This document shows, piece after piece, positions 10,741 through 53,690 of a stretch of DNA of 64,000 nucleotides (the stretch's first letter is position 1; every line of letters starts with the position of its first letter). The notes under the pieces are model-generated. The model ran no database searches. It was not told the origin of the DNA and worked only from the letters and a program-made list of their open reading frames with translations. The translations under genes and the position numbers were made by a program. This DNA is from Glandiceps talaboti. Its lineage: Eukaryota > Hemichordata > Enteropneusta > Spengelidae. The stretch covers positions 17,975,276 to 18,039,275 of the forward strand of contig NC_135568.1 in the NCBI RefSeq assembly GCF_964340395.1, in the 5' to 3' direction.

Positions 10741-11667
10741 CTACGTCCATGATTGAGTTTCGACTTTCTCCGTCTGACGGGCAATTACTACTAAACAACG
10801 TGATTTACGGCAAGGAGTTGAGCAGATATACAAACACACATCCGTTAATAGATTTCTTTCCATATTACCATTTATCAGTGATCATCAATATTGTTTGTCG
10901 ATGATCTGTTGTGATTCTTTCATCAAACAGGTTTGTGTTTCCGCATTGTAGACTAGTTACAATATCAAACACCAAAGTCGAATCCGTCTCATATTAATTT
11001 CCCAGGGTGGAGCAAAAAGAATTTATTGACCTCAACAAACAGTAATAGAAATAAAGAAATAAATCATAAAGTATCCTTTGACTTTGTTAGAATGTCAGCG
11101 TAAAAATGTCAAGTAGTTCACTAAACCTGATTAATGACTACGTCATTGAATTGAACTTAGCTCTATGATTTATAAAGAATATAGTCTCAAATCTTTATCT
11201 CTATCTCCTTATATCGAATATCGTTAGCCCTCGTATTCTAGTCTGTTTACGGCGTTGTCGAGAAACATTCTTATTAGACGAGGGCTAGTGCTAGGAGGAA
11301 CGAAAGTTCACGAAAAGGCTGACTATAAATGTGTTGAGTACGTCTGTTCTTATTGAGATGAATAATGATTGAGTGCTGCTCTAGATATTTAGTGTACACA
11401 GAAACGGGATATTGCTTCTTATCTGTGATATGCCTTGTCACGAATTTTGGCATAAGGCCAGGTAGAAACTAAAAATCTCCACCCGTAGGTATGCGTTGAC
11501 ACATATCTACTGGTTCACATATAGGCAGACTATATACCTCGTGATCATTGATCATTTCGGCAGCTATCAATTGAAGCTCGAACTTCACCGCGTTCAAGCT
11601 AACTAAGTGGACAATTTGTACATTGCATTGTTATTCTAAAGGCGTACTACTTCATCCTGACACACTT

Positions 11668-26625
<14,958 letters not shown>

Positions 26626-27100
26626 AGACCATTGTCCAGTCCGAGGATTTCTCATTATGGTCTTACTTATATAAGATGAAAACCAAATCGTTCTTTCTTC
26701 AAGCTTTTATTAATACTCGTGTTATCATTGCGTCTAATCATTATATACCTTTACAAGACTCTTCAACTGCAACATTTTCCTTACACTTAAATGTCCCATC
26801 CTGCATTGCACGAACGGTCATCATAACTTGAAATGTCAGTGACTTCAGTACTTTCCATGAACTATGCTTAACAATAACTTCTTCAGCTTTAATTGTAAAC
26901 AATGAAAGGGACATTGTAAAATCGTTCAAACCAAAGATAATCAGTATTATAACACGCTATGTTTCTATAGCTTTCAGTGAATTGCTTAGATTGCACCACT
27001 TGGTATGGACTATTAACCCCATAGTGACCTCACTTTGCATATAGGGGCACTATTCGCGATCTATTTTCCCTAGGGCAATACTCGAAAGTTCTATCTGATT

Positions 27101-27181
27101 TAGCTTTGTCTAATAGAAAGAATATGTGCCTGAGAATGTGATGTGTTATAAAACACTTATTGCCTTGCATTATTCGGCCAC
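27101..27181 (+). pseudogene. Decayed fragment of the adhesion-GPCR exon after TM1
   Basis: About 80 bp (atagaaagaatatgtgcctg ... cattattcgg) align with 44,698-44,765 in the GPCR exon that encodes the loop after the first membrane segment. The copy has frame-breaking differences and no splice sites. Confidence 0.6.
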
Positions 27182-27929
27182 TCGTATTCGTCACCTATTC
27201 TGAAAGCCTTGGGAAATAGTTGCTACATAATAACCCACATGGTATTAGACGTCTACCAGTGTATAGTGCCCTCATAGACATGCAATTTGATAGTAGGTTA
27301 TTACTCCAGCTATTTTCAAAGTGGGGTGTTTTTATATCCAAACACCATTCAACTAGCTATGTCTGAGAAGTTGTTATTTATAGTTATCAAGGTCAACCCG
27401 ATGATGAAATTGCCTCGACATAACAGGCTAGTAGTTATTCGAAGTAATACTTGTATACATGGTTGGGATTCATGTTTGACCTAAATGGTAGTTGCCGTAA
27501 ATCCTTCCCCGGGGTAATAGACATCTACTAGTGCCCCCATAACCAGGTGTACATTATAACACATTGTTTGTATTAAAAGTCTTCAGTGATTAACTTCGAG
27601 TGTGTCATGCGGTATGGAAAAATCAGTGACTTATTTGCATAGAGTGGATACTGTTCATATTCTATTTTCTATAGCACAATAGTGCCCTTGCCCGTAAGGA
27701 GTACGTGCGAACTATTCCATGTATATATCAAGATTGGTCTAATAATTTCATGTAAATTTCTATTTCAATAATCTTTTTTGTTTTGTTGCCATTTCTGGTG
27801 TCTACTACTTATGTTGTTTATTATTTTCAGTGCATGTGTATATCCGTATATTGGGTTTTGAAAGCTACAAGTTTTCATAGAAGACACATACCTCAAATAA
27901 TGCTGTACTGCTACGGGACTCAAGGGTGA

Positions 27930-28335
27930 CATGATTTGAAAGAAATTAGTGGCAATAAATAAATACTACAAAATGTCTGTGATATGCAGGAAAGTCCTAG
28001 ATTTTGATAATTTACCTGTAAGTCAAGGTCAAATTCGAAGGTTTCAAAAGAAAGTTTACACATAATGATAGACACTTGAATCTCCATATATGAAAGTAGT
28101 TGAGTTCTGCGATAAATCATGATTGTTCACTACAAATATGGCCATCACTCAGTAAAAAACGATATGAGAACCAAAAGTAATGCATGTGGCAGTTGTATAT
28201 TTCTCTTGTTCTGTATTACCTTTACACATTATTTTGAAAGAAATTAACCACAATAAATGGTATAAAGTGTATGTAATGTGCAAGAAATAATATATTTTCG
28301 ATAATTACCCATGAAGGTCAAGGTCAAAGGTTAAT
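27930..28335. repeat. Diverged repeat with aaggtcaaggtcaaag motif
   Basis: 27,935-28,040 and 28,225-28,335 share gaaagaaatta, caataaat, and a distal aaggtcaaggtcaaa block. This is probably a dispersed genomic repeat. Confidence 0.55.
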
Positions 28336-29331
28336 ATCTTAACAGACAGCTTGACCCTGATAACATGGGGTAGACATTTGAACCAGCATCTCTATGTATT
28401 GCTACAAATATGGCCACTTTTTAGTCAAACTTGCATATGTCATTAAACAAATGACGGGCATATGTCCCATATGACATATACTCTTTGTGCCAAGTTTGAA
28501 AGTGCTATTGTATGACTGAGAAATTACTATTACGGGTAGATAGACGGACTGGATGAATGGACGGATATGTGTATGTAGTCGCAGAATAACCAATCTAGGG
28601 AGTTATGATCATGTGTAGCATATTTTTCGACCTGCAAATGTCATCTAGGTATTTCCTCTTTGGAACCTCTATTTTTTATGGTCTTTGATTGACTATTTAA
28701 ATGTACCAAATGTAATATTATCAAAATGTTTTTGGATTGGATAGTTTTTAAATTCGTTAGTGCGTGAAGTTAGCTGGACGAATGTGTGGGACGTTGGTGG
28801 GATATGTATAATACTAGAGTAATGTTTCGATCAGTAGGGGACTCTCACGAAGCCTGCATTTCATTTGGTAACCATAAAATGTGAGTAACAATTAGTATCA
28901 TTACGATAAGCCAAATGGTGGTTTAGATACCTGTGGATACTGACAGACAGATGGACACACAGAAAAAGAGTCCTTCCAAGAGGCGAGACGAGACGAGTAC
29001 ACTCCCAATACTGCAAGAACTTATGTCAACACCCCCGCTCAAGAACTTTATCCAAAATGTTTTACCTGTTCCCCTTTACTCTTATGGGACCCAATCATCT
29101 CCTCACATCACATCGAAACTTTCAATTTGTTCATTGCACGGTTGACAGCAACAATTTGACTCCTATGTTATGACATTATGGTAGAATGTCGACAGTGGTG
29201 CTAAATTCACAAACTTATGCAAAGCTAGATAATCCAGTGAGTCGTAGTGAAATGTGATCCTCTCAATTTCATTTCTAAAACGTGGTCCTCCCTTCAGAAC
29301 CTTTTGAAAATTATGACACTCAATTCGAAAG

Positions 29332-29351
29332 CCCTCCCCCATATAATTACT
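29332..29351. repeat. Single end of a GGGAGCC-type TIR element
   Basis: ataattactgaaggctccc matches the right terminus of the element at 50,920-51,650. The other end was not located, so this is a remnant. Confidence 0.5.
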
Positions 29352-30012
29352 GAAGGCTCCCTAATTGGCAGTCGATTTGGATTGACATTTACAGTGAAAA
29401 TATTCAAGTAGTGAGACATAGACTGAATCTGCCTTGAGCGAAAGGAATGACACTACTTAAATGGGTAATCAAAGTATGCTGCTGTGTTGTATATCATGCT
29501 ATACTGTTTGTCTATAAGCTTTTGTGGGCTGTTCTCATGGCCCTGATTTGAGCGACATACAATATGACGCACTGCAACACATCCCACAATCAACTTGAAT
29601 GCAATGGTATCGCCAAAGTCCCCATTGTTCAGGAATTTGGGTCATGCTGAAGTGGCCATGGCTTCGTGACATTTTTTATCACTAGTGCGTAAACTTGTAA
29701 ATAAATAACGGTTGTAAGTAACAAGTTGTATGAAGTACTTACCGGTACTTTAACCAAATGACGTCAACTTTACACTTAGTAACGATATAATGCAAACCAC
29801 AACAAACAGTGTAAATATACACCGGCAAAACCAGCTTCACATTTAGTTCATGGGTTAATGTTGTCGTGGCGAGTGAATAGGTGAATGTTTACTCTATGGC
29901 TCACATTATAGCACAACATACTTATTTTACGTTACTGTTTGATTTTACGACTTTTGAATATCTGCTAAGACATATGATTTCAGTGTCTGTCTGTCTGCCT
30001 GTGACCTCCCTC

Positions 30013-30016
<4 letters not shown>

Positions 30017-30075
<59 letters not shown>
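30017..30075. repeat. (CT)n microsatellite
   Basis: An uninterrupted CT dinucleotide run. Confidence 0.97.
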
Positions 30076-30079
<4 letters not shown>

Positions 30080-30792
30080 CCCTCAGGAGCAAAGGCAACG
30101 GAGGACAACGACGATAATTAAATAAATATTATATATTAATACATATTTTTAATGATAATAATAACGTTTATTTGAGTTTTTTATGCTGAGTTCAAAATAG
30201 AGTGTCATGTTACTAACCTCCGTTGCCATGGTAACCAAAATCACCATAATATGTGGATCATTTTTCAGATTTTGACATATAGCATGGAAAAAATAAAAAT
30301 CAATAAAAGAATTTCCGTGTTTTTGACATGTATGAGATGGGGTTATCTGTTGTAACATAAATTGCCAAAAATAGGACATCTGTTTCCATGGAAACAGAGT
30401 ACACTAAAAAATGTTGTTTTGGTTAAAAACCTACATATCTTAAAAATAACAAGATAAATTTAATTATAAAATAGTTTATTTGCATATTGACCACCCTATA
30501 TTGGGTGGTTTGTTATGCTGAGTTCAAATATAGCTATCGTTTTAGGAACATCTGTTGCTATGTTTATCTAAATCACCATCTTATGCAAATATTTTGCAAA
30601 ATTTATTTAAAATTCGAAGAAAAATATTTTACACAAAAAAACCCTTACTTTTGGCATATATGCACTAGTGCTATCTATTGTAAGACAGATTATCTAAAAT
30701 TGGATAGTGGCTTCCATCGTATTCATCATATTGATTGCATGCAAAGATCTTTAGTGAATCAAGTTGGGGTTCTACATAAAACAATGCTGCTG

Positions 30793-31160
30793 ATCGTTTA
30801 ATTAATACAGATTTAGTTCCAATGAAGGAATATGCCATGAGTTGTTTAATTGTTGTAGTACTTATACTTCAAAAGATGTTTTCAAAAAATTTTCTGTTCA
30901 TCCTGACGATTTAGCTATGTTCTCCCTACCATCGATTTGATTTGATTTCATTGAATTCACTTTTGCGGGGTAATGAAGAAGTGATCCTATTTCATCTCCT
31001 CATGACATTTCACATTCTTTTCTACCCTAATTTTACTTTATCACCACGAAATTGTCTTGCAGATTGGCTACGTTCCATGTTGTTCTCATATCGACTTCAA
31101 TTCAAAGTATGGGTATGTTAAGTTGAAAACATTTCTATAATACACGTGCACAGTCTCAAG
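30793..31160 (+). pseudogene. Duplicate of the GPCR exon 14 region (GPS-proximal exon)
   Basis: Matches 43,265-43,645 along intron 13, exon 14 and the start of intron 14. The copied exon (31,063-31,106) keeps acceptor and donor and reads IGYVPCCSHIDFNSK, against IGYAPRCSYIDLNSK in the gene. It lies upstream of the gene's own first exon, so it cannot be used in that transcript as it stands. Confidence 0.85.
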
Positions 31161-31289
31161 TGTTCGCGCGCGTTTGAATGTCTGTCTGTCCGTCTATCCA
31201 TCTGACTATGTATGGCTATGCTACTGTATTTACCACAATATATGACACGAACAATCATTTTTGTACACATAAAATGCCTTTAAGTGCGT

Positions 31290-32190
31290 TTAATATGCAT
31301 TTCCCCAAAATTCTAGCCCATATCTAATATGTGGCAGTATGAACACGTTATAGAGCATGACAAAAGTAAAGCGTGGAACCTTAGGTAATATAAAATACAG
31401 GTTAATTTGCACAATTTTCCCTTTGTCTGTGTTGCCATCAAAACATATTATCGTAAAGATGAATGAAAGATTTACTATCAACCTCTTTTAAAATTATATC
31501 ACCAAGACTGATTAAGCCAGGGACTGAAATTTACTTTGTTTACTTTTGATAACCATATACTCAGTTTTGCTGACATTCATGGTCAGTCTGTGAGCAATAA
31601 ACCATTCAATATTTACTTTCTCAAATTCCAGATCGGTTTGGCTGAGTGATACGTTATTATATTTGGGCTCAAAAGAATACAATAAATATGAATCGTTGGC
31701 GTAAATCCTGAAAATCAAAGAAAGCCGAGGAAGATGAGATGTCGTCTATATACAATAAAAATAAAACGGGCCCAGAATTGATCATTGAGGTACACCACAT
31801 GTAACATCTAATTTATAGGAGTCCATGTTGTTAATGCTAACATACTGGCTTCTACACTGCAAGTAATATATGAGCCATTGGCATTGTAAAGGTAAGTGGA
31901 GGATTTCGTACTGCTCTTTTGAACTTAAAATTGCATGATTAACTGTGACTGTGTCGAATGCCTTTGAATAACCTACAAAAATACCAATTGTTAGATGCTC
32001 AATATTGATTTCCTCTAACAGGCTTTGGATCAAATTTACAAGTGAAACTGTACAACTATATTTATTTCTGAAACTGTACTGATGATCTTACAATATGTAA
32101 TAATTGTCTAGAGATAATTCATAAATTGGCTATATCACTTTTTTCGAAAACTTTGCTACTAACTGGACGAATTGAGATCGTAGGGTTATA
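31290..32190 (-). mobile_element. LINE (non-LTR retrotransposon) reverse-transcriptase fragment
   Basis: Broken minus-strand frames carry reverse-transcriptase signatures in order: RPVSS.VFEK (about 32,160), the AFDTV block in GYSKAFDTVTVNHAIL, GVPQ, FRIYANDSYLLYS (active site decayed from the expected Y-A-D-D), LTMNVSKTEYMVIKSK, and LPHIRYGLEFWGNAY near 31,300. The order and motifs fit a Jockey/CR1-like LINE. Several stops and frame changes show it is dead. No endonuclease or 3' tail was found. Confidence 0.85.
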
Positions 32191-32725
32191 TAAGGGAGGG
32201 GAGCCTTGCTTTTGGCTTGGTGGGGTCATTTTGGAAAACATCACTTCTATTGCGGGAGGGTCACTTTAAAATAACAAAATCAGTGTATATTTTATTCTGC
32301 TTTTAATTTAGTTGCTGGGAAATGGCTTCGTATACCAAATGTAAACTGTCGACATTTGAACGGCCGGAGGGGGGTGGGGGTGGGGGGTGGTGGAGGTACT
32401 ATTTATCAATTGGCGTATAGTATTTATGAAGTACTAATTGGTTATTGCAGCCAATAATGACAATTAAGTGATTGCATGCATATGATAAAATTAAGTTTAT
32501 GAATATATATATAATTAATATTGCTTCTAACGCTAATTTGAAATATGAAATACTTATGATATAAATTATGCAAATCTACATCACCTGAAATTCAATTCCT
32601 ATGATATAAAGAGCATTATATGTAATATATCTTTTCTTCTACTATTTACTGAGCATTGGATTATATCAGATCCATGCATCGTTTACTCTAATCTGTAATG
32701 TCTGTATTCTACGTATAACCCTACA
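32180..32725. repeat. G-rich element, copy 1
   Basis: Begins near gtagggttata and ends near tataaccctac, a short inverted repeat. It carries ggggagccttgcttttgg and a G-rich tract (about 32,363-32,395). It is non-coding and repeated at 32,910. Confidence 0.7.
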
Positions 32726-32909
32726 GTGACTTGCTTGGTAACTTTGTGAACCTATGTTTCATGTTACAATTTCCATTTGACCTTTTGAGATGAGCGGAAA
32801 GCTGGTTTTATAAAATCTAGAACACTGCCTGAAAAGAAATAAATGAACAAAAAACAATGGAATCGAGTATTTTCAGATGTTTTCATCACATATACTGGCT
32901 GAAAGGACT

Positions 32910-33424
32910 GGGGAGGGGAGCCTTGCTTTTGGTTTGGTGGGGTCATTTTTAGAAAACATCACTTCTATTGCGGGAGGGTCACTTTAAAATAACAAAATCA
33001 GTGTATATTTTATTCTGCTTTTAATTTAGTTGCTGGGAAATGGCTTCGTATACCAAATGTAAACTGTCGACATTTGAACGGCCGGAGGGGGGTGGGGGTG
33101 GGGGGTGGTGGAGGTACTATTTATCAATTGGCGTATAGTATTTATGAAGTACTAATTGGGTATTGCAGCTAATAATGACAATTAAGTGATTGCATGCATA
33201 TAATAAAATTAAGTTAATGAACATATATAATTAATATTGCTTCTAACGCTAATTTGAAATATGAAATACTAATGATATGAATTATGCAAATCTACATAAT
33301 TCAATTAATATGATATAAGGAGCCTTATATGTAATGTCTTTATTGTACTATTTACTGAGTATTGGATGATATCAGATCAATTCGTCGTTTACTGTAATCT
33401 GTAATGATTTTATTCTACGTACTG
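32910..33424. repeat. G-rich element, copy 2 (direct duplicate)
   Basis: Over 90 percent similar by eye to 32,194-32,715, in the same orientation, offset by roughly 717 bp, with small indels toward the right end. The two copies are separated by about 190 bp of unrelated sequence. Confidence 0.9.
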
Positions 33425-33932
33425 TGGCCAATCACCAAGTAAATAAGACGTACAGTGATTGCTGACGAAATATGACGTTTGTATCCATGGCAATATAACA
33501 CTAAACTAATGTAGACACAGTTTTATCAGCATTACCAGTTTCAATTTGTTAACTTATTATATAACATCTTTGGTAGTAACTGGACATATTTAATCAAGAC
33601 GAGTCCATATTTGTTTATATTGAATATGATATGATATTAAAAGCTGACAAAATGATACAAAGTTAAAATAGTAATAAAGAATAAATGGCAATGGATAGAG
33701 AAAGTGACTACATGTATTATAATTATAGCATATATGGTATGGAGGAAGTTTATTATGAATGGTATGCATGTAACTCTTCTCTTAGGACCCTGTCCCCACC
33801 TGGCATTTATATAAATGTATTGTTCCTAGTTTTCTACTAAGGCAATGACGTTTATTGAATAGCTGATCATACTCTACACAAACTCCATACAACTGGTTTG
33901 ATCAAAGGCATTCTGGAGATGCATCATTAATA

Positions 33933-49358
<15,426 letters not shown>

Positions 49359-50919
49359 AAATCATATTTATGTAACTGCCAAACCATTGTTACAAATCAT
49401 CCAGTGACTTACGGAATATATATATAACCCGTTTGTAAAAAGGGATAATGAAATACTTGTACTAAATTACTCATATTGAAAAAAAAATTGCTTATCTTTT
49501 CTAGACAAATTGCATCTTAGAATATTTGTGAGAGTGTAATATTTAAATTCAAACGTCGTGTACCATAATATTTATTTCATTGATTTTGAGAGATAAAAAC
49601 AATTGCATTTATGACCCACATCTTTGATAGCGATATAAAAGAATTCGAACTTGACAATTATAGTATAACATAGTAATAGTTGAATACACTGTTTTAAAGT
49701 TTATTTGCATCTATATAGAATGTTCAAACGTTACAAATTTGTATGAAGAAGGGAGATTTTTTCCAACCATTTTACCATGTTATTGTATTGATTCATCATA
49801 GGCCAGAAAGTAGTCTCGCTGCCAGACTCACGACTTATATCGTCCCTTTAGTTGGTAAGGCATACGTATTCTTTCTACTAGACTAGCACTAGTGCCGTAC
49901 ATAAATTGTTTTAAGTCTCACTTTCTTCAAATGGTCTGAGTTTGTAATTCAATTTCAGTTTTGTAAACAAAAAATACCCCCCCCCCCCCCCGTTACTAGT
50001 ATGGGCTTGGGAGTTCACAGGCCTTTTCAAATTCGAACCACTCACCAAGTTTATAATTTCATACACAAAAACAGAGAAATGTGTTAACAAATTTACGTCA
50101 TTCAAGTAAAGAATAACAATGAGTTATCTGTCGCAACGGTTGTATGGTAATGTGAAAGAAAGGCTCTTTTCGTTGGATTAGCGCCCTCAAACATTAATAT
50201 GAATTACGCATTGCATGATATCCGATGTAATATAATCATAGATATAGCAGACAATACTAATAGCTTTGATTAGCACGATTCACAGTTACAGAAATTCCCA
50301 TTAAAATCCCAGAAGGGTGAATTTTACAAATAATCACGATTTATTCATCCCATTTAGATCTATTTGCACCGCAAAGTTCATTTCTTATGAGACTAGTAAG
50401 GGAGCAATTGGACACATTTCATTTTGTCTTTAAAATATTCTAATGTTGAAAAAGAGACTGAACGACAAGCCCATACCTAAGGTTAAGTGGTTATTTTTGT
50501 GCGATTGTAATGGTTTAAGAGGCAATTATGTTTGTTCACCTTGAGAGGAAGAATAAGAGAGGCTGTTTTTTCTTATCTGGATATCTTATGCTAAGAAACC
50601 CTGAAAAATAGTTTCTCTGTGCATCGTTCGATTTCACCAAAAAGGGTAAATTGTAGATTTAGCAGACAGGTATAGGTCTGCAGAACCCTGGCAAGAAACA
50701 CTTCAAGCATTGCACAAATAACGTAACAGCCATCTTTGGAGCTGCAGTCATTGTTAACCATAATGCTTCACCCCCTAACAGAACTCTTCTATGAAATATT
50801 TGCCAACTATTGTATATGATTCTTTGTTTAGACAGGACATGTACTACATGACTTTTCTTAGTTTAGTAGGCATGAGAAATCCTGCTCATGCAAAATCAGC
50901 ATCACTTGTTTCTCCTTTT
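49359..50919. other. Region downstream of the GPCR gene
   Basis: Presumably 3' UTR then intergenic. I see a C tract at about 49,977-49,992 but no clear polyadenylation signal close to the stop, no exon and no element ends. Confidence 0.5.
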
Positions 50920-51650
50920 GGCAGCCTTCAGTATTTACAGGGGCAGGGGAATTATTGGGGTGGGGGCACATATTACTAATCGGCTCTCGGGGAGGACCAT
51001 AGTTTCGAAAATGAGATTAGGAGAGGCTCATAATTTACTTTGACTCGTTAGATTGTCTAACATTGCATTATTTTGGGGTTTGTCATCCCATCGCTGCCAC
51101 CGGTTCCAAAACCCATTGCTATTGTTAATATGGTTAGGGTTAGGTAACATGATATCAGCCTATAAAAATCAAATTATTGCTGACAACCATGTTATTAATG
51201 AATCAACTGTCAGTTGCATTGTGGTGTGGTGTGAGGAAAGGAGTGGATCTCAAAGGTTTATAAAGGAAACAGTAACTAGGGATGACGCTGTGGAGATGTC
51301 AGGAGTGTACTAAACTAATCGGGATTTGTGGCCTTCAGATTAGCCAATGAAAAGTACTGATTAATGCAGTGCTTTCATACACATACACATGACGGTAGTA
51401 GTTAGAAATGACGAGTACCTTTAACAACTTTGGACATGGTGCCAGCTGTTGGAACAAGTCTATATTTTTACTTTTTTGACGTAATTTTAACCCACCCTTT
51501 GAACTACTTTAACAGGGGGAGAGTCACGTTCTAGAGACAAAAGGTTGAGGTAGAGCCACTTTTTAGCATGACACAATCGGGAGGGGTCACATTTTACGCA
51601 ATATCCCGAGCCTAAGTTGCCCCAACCCCCTGTAATTACTGAAGGCTCCC
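50920..51650. mobile_element. GGGAGCC-type TIR element, 731 bp
   Basis: The left end ggcagccttcagtatttaca and the right end tgtaattactgaaggctccc are imperfect inverted repeats, followed inside by G-rich (left) and C-rich (right) tracts. The terminal GGGAGCC is shared with the transposon at 8,046. The flanks are TTT (left) and TTA (right), so the target duplication is degraded. No coding capacity. Confidence 0.65.
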
Positions 51651-53690
51651 TTAAAGAAATGAAATTGAGCTATGTACACTCGAAAACGTACGCGTCTTAT
51701 AGGAATGAAGGAGGGTACGTATATCATCCAAATTAATTAAGCAATGTATTTTTTCGTTTATGTTATCTTTCTTATAAATAGTATCATATTAAAAAATGAC
51801 ATAATAAATAAATGAAGATTATTCATAAACGTCAAGTGTTATTAAAGTTCTTTAATTGATGTTTGAAATGATCATGAGTCTTGACAGAGGTGACTGCACT
51901 CCTATCTCTCCTGAACAAACCCCTAAAAAGTAGTTATGTGTAAGAGGTAAAGAAAACAAACGAATCGTCAAAAGATTGATATTTACTGAAGAAATTGTTA
52001 TAGTTTGCTCTGAATATGTTGTACATATCTAGTGCAAAAAATAGTCGATTTTATCAAAATATCCATACAATATTTTGCTTCTGACAAACAAATAACATTT
52101 TAGGTAAAGGTATATTTCGGTCAATATTTATCAATATATACAAGTTTTTCCCCAAATATTCATGAAAAAAGACCTGTCTATATAATTTTGTGTTGAAAAT
52201 GATATACATTTCCTGATTCATACTTGCCATTTATTTTGAATCGTAAGTTGCCTCCGTCATAGGAAAGATGTCAAAGATCGATCAAAGTGATCGAAGACCG
52301 GTCACAAAATGACATCATGATGTTAAAATGTTGATGTGTAATATGAATAGGAAATAATCAGTAACTGCCGCGGAAAACCTTTCATTAATCAAAAACACCT
52401 TTCTTGAATGTGACGATTCTCGTCTATACTCGTGTTGTTGGGATTGTCGTTTTCCGATTGCCAAACACCCATATGTAGGTGTACACATAGTCTCGTTGTC
52501 ATCAAACATGTCACCGTGAATATCAGACTTAAGGTTTTTGTTCACAGGTCTTGAAGTAAGAATATCACTGAAATGAACAATACGGTCGATAAGATCTAGA
52601 TTAGAATGTCATCATCAAGTAACTTAAGGTGAAAATACTACACGCGAGCGAAGAAAGCTGTTTTACTGGATAAGACGGGTACTTTTGATTTAATTATGTA
52701 CCCCTTCAAAATAGTCAATTCTAATCAATGAAAAAGTGGATAGTTTCAAATAAGTAAAGACGTGTGTATCAAATTTCATTCAACTTTCGATTATACGATA
52801 AAAGCATACCAGCTATTTCACGTGCACAATTATCTTGCAGGGTACATATCCTTTGCCAAGAATTTGTGTTTAAATGTATGAATAGACATTAATATGATTA
52901 CACGTGCACACATACAATACAGTGTATGGGTAAATCACATACAGCTTTTGATTTGATGTGGACTCCAAGTGTGCATGGTAAGGATTCCCAGATTTTACAC
53001 TATCTTCATTACAGTGTGGTTATGTGATGTTGCCTTGGTGTTTCACTCATGTGACATAACATGTTTTAGACACACCGGGACAACTTCAAATGCAAAAGAA
53101 ACAATTTTGCCATGCATAGTGGAGATGTAGAAGTAGACAAGTTACCATGTTGGTTATTATTGAAGCCATTAAAATGATCAAGCCCGTGTGTATTTTCTTT
53201 CAGGAGAAGCCTGTTTTAATCTTATTGCACTGTAAACAAAGAGCCATGCTCATCATTTTTTTGAAATGGCCAATAGGATGTATGTACAATGACAAACTAT
53301 TATACACATTTAGCCTTTTGCACGCTATTGAGTTACAAACACGGTCTTTCTTGATGTTGTGTCACATTGATTTTTCAAGTAGGAAGACATGATAAAATTG
53401 TTTTGCAAATTAAAAATCCAAAATGGATACCCCATCCTCATCCATATAGCCATTGAAATATATTGCGCACATGATCATGTGATTTGTTGTGTCTGTCGTA
53501 TTCCTCAAAAATTTATGTTTTACTTAAATACTAATTGTGTGCAAATGCATAACCTATAACATACAATTATAGTAAGCATGTAGAGTATACCACACAGAAC
53601 GCGCGCTACTCACTCATTGAGGATTCGAACACCTGAAATATAATCTAGCGTCTGTACTATCTCCTCGACTATTGACAGTCTAATTAATTT
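51651..53690. other. Intergenic region, no confident feature
   Basis: One minus-strand open stretch (about 52,545-52,315) has protein-like content and a possible acceptor near 52,550, but no clear partner exon. Nothing else is identifiable. Confidence 0.45.

Larger units (their letters stand above)
26626..30792. other. Intergenic region with decayed repeats
   Basis: No exon with convincing borders is seen. It contains a stray GPCR-exon fragment at 27,101-27,181, a dispersed repeat at 27,900-28,560, an element end at 29,332-29,351 and a (CT)n run at 30,017-30,075. Otherwise I see nothing identifiable. Confidence 0.5.

Noticed and set aside
10303-11640. LTR retrotransposon with paired terminal repeats
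   Set aside because: The repeats are inverted, not direct, and the spacer has no gag/pol; one arm contains a host exon.
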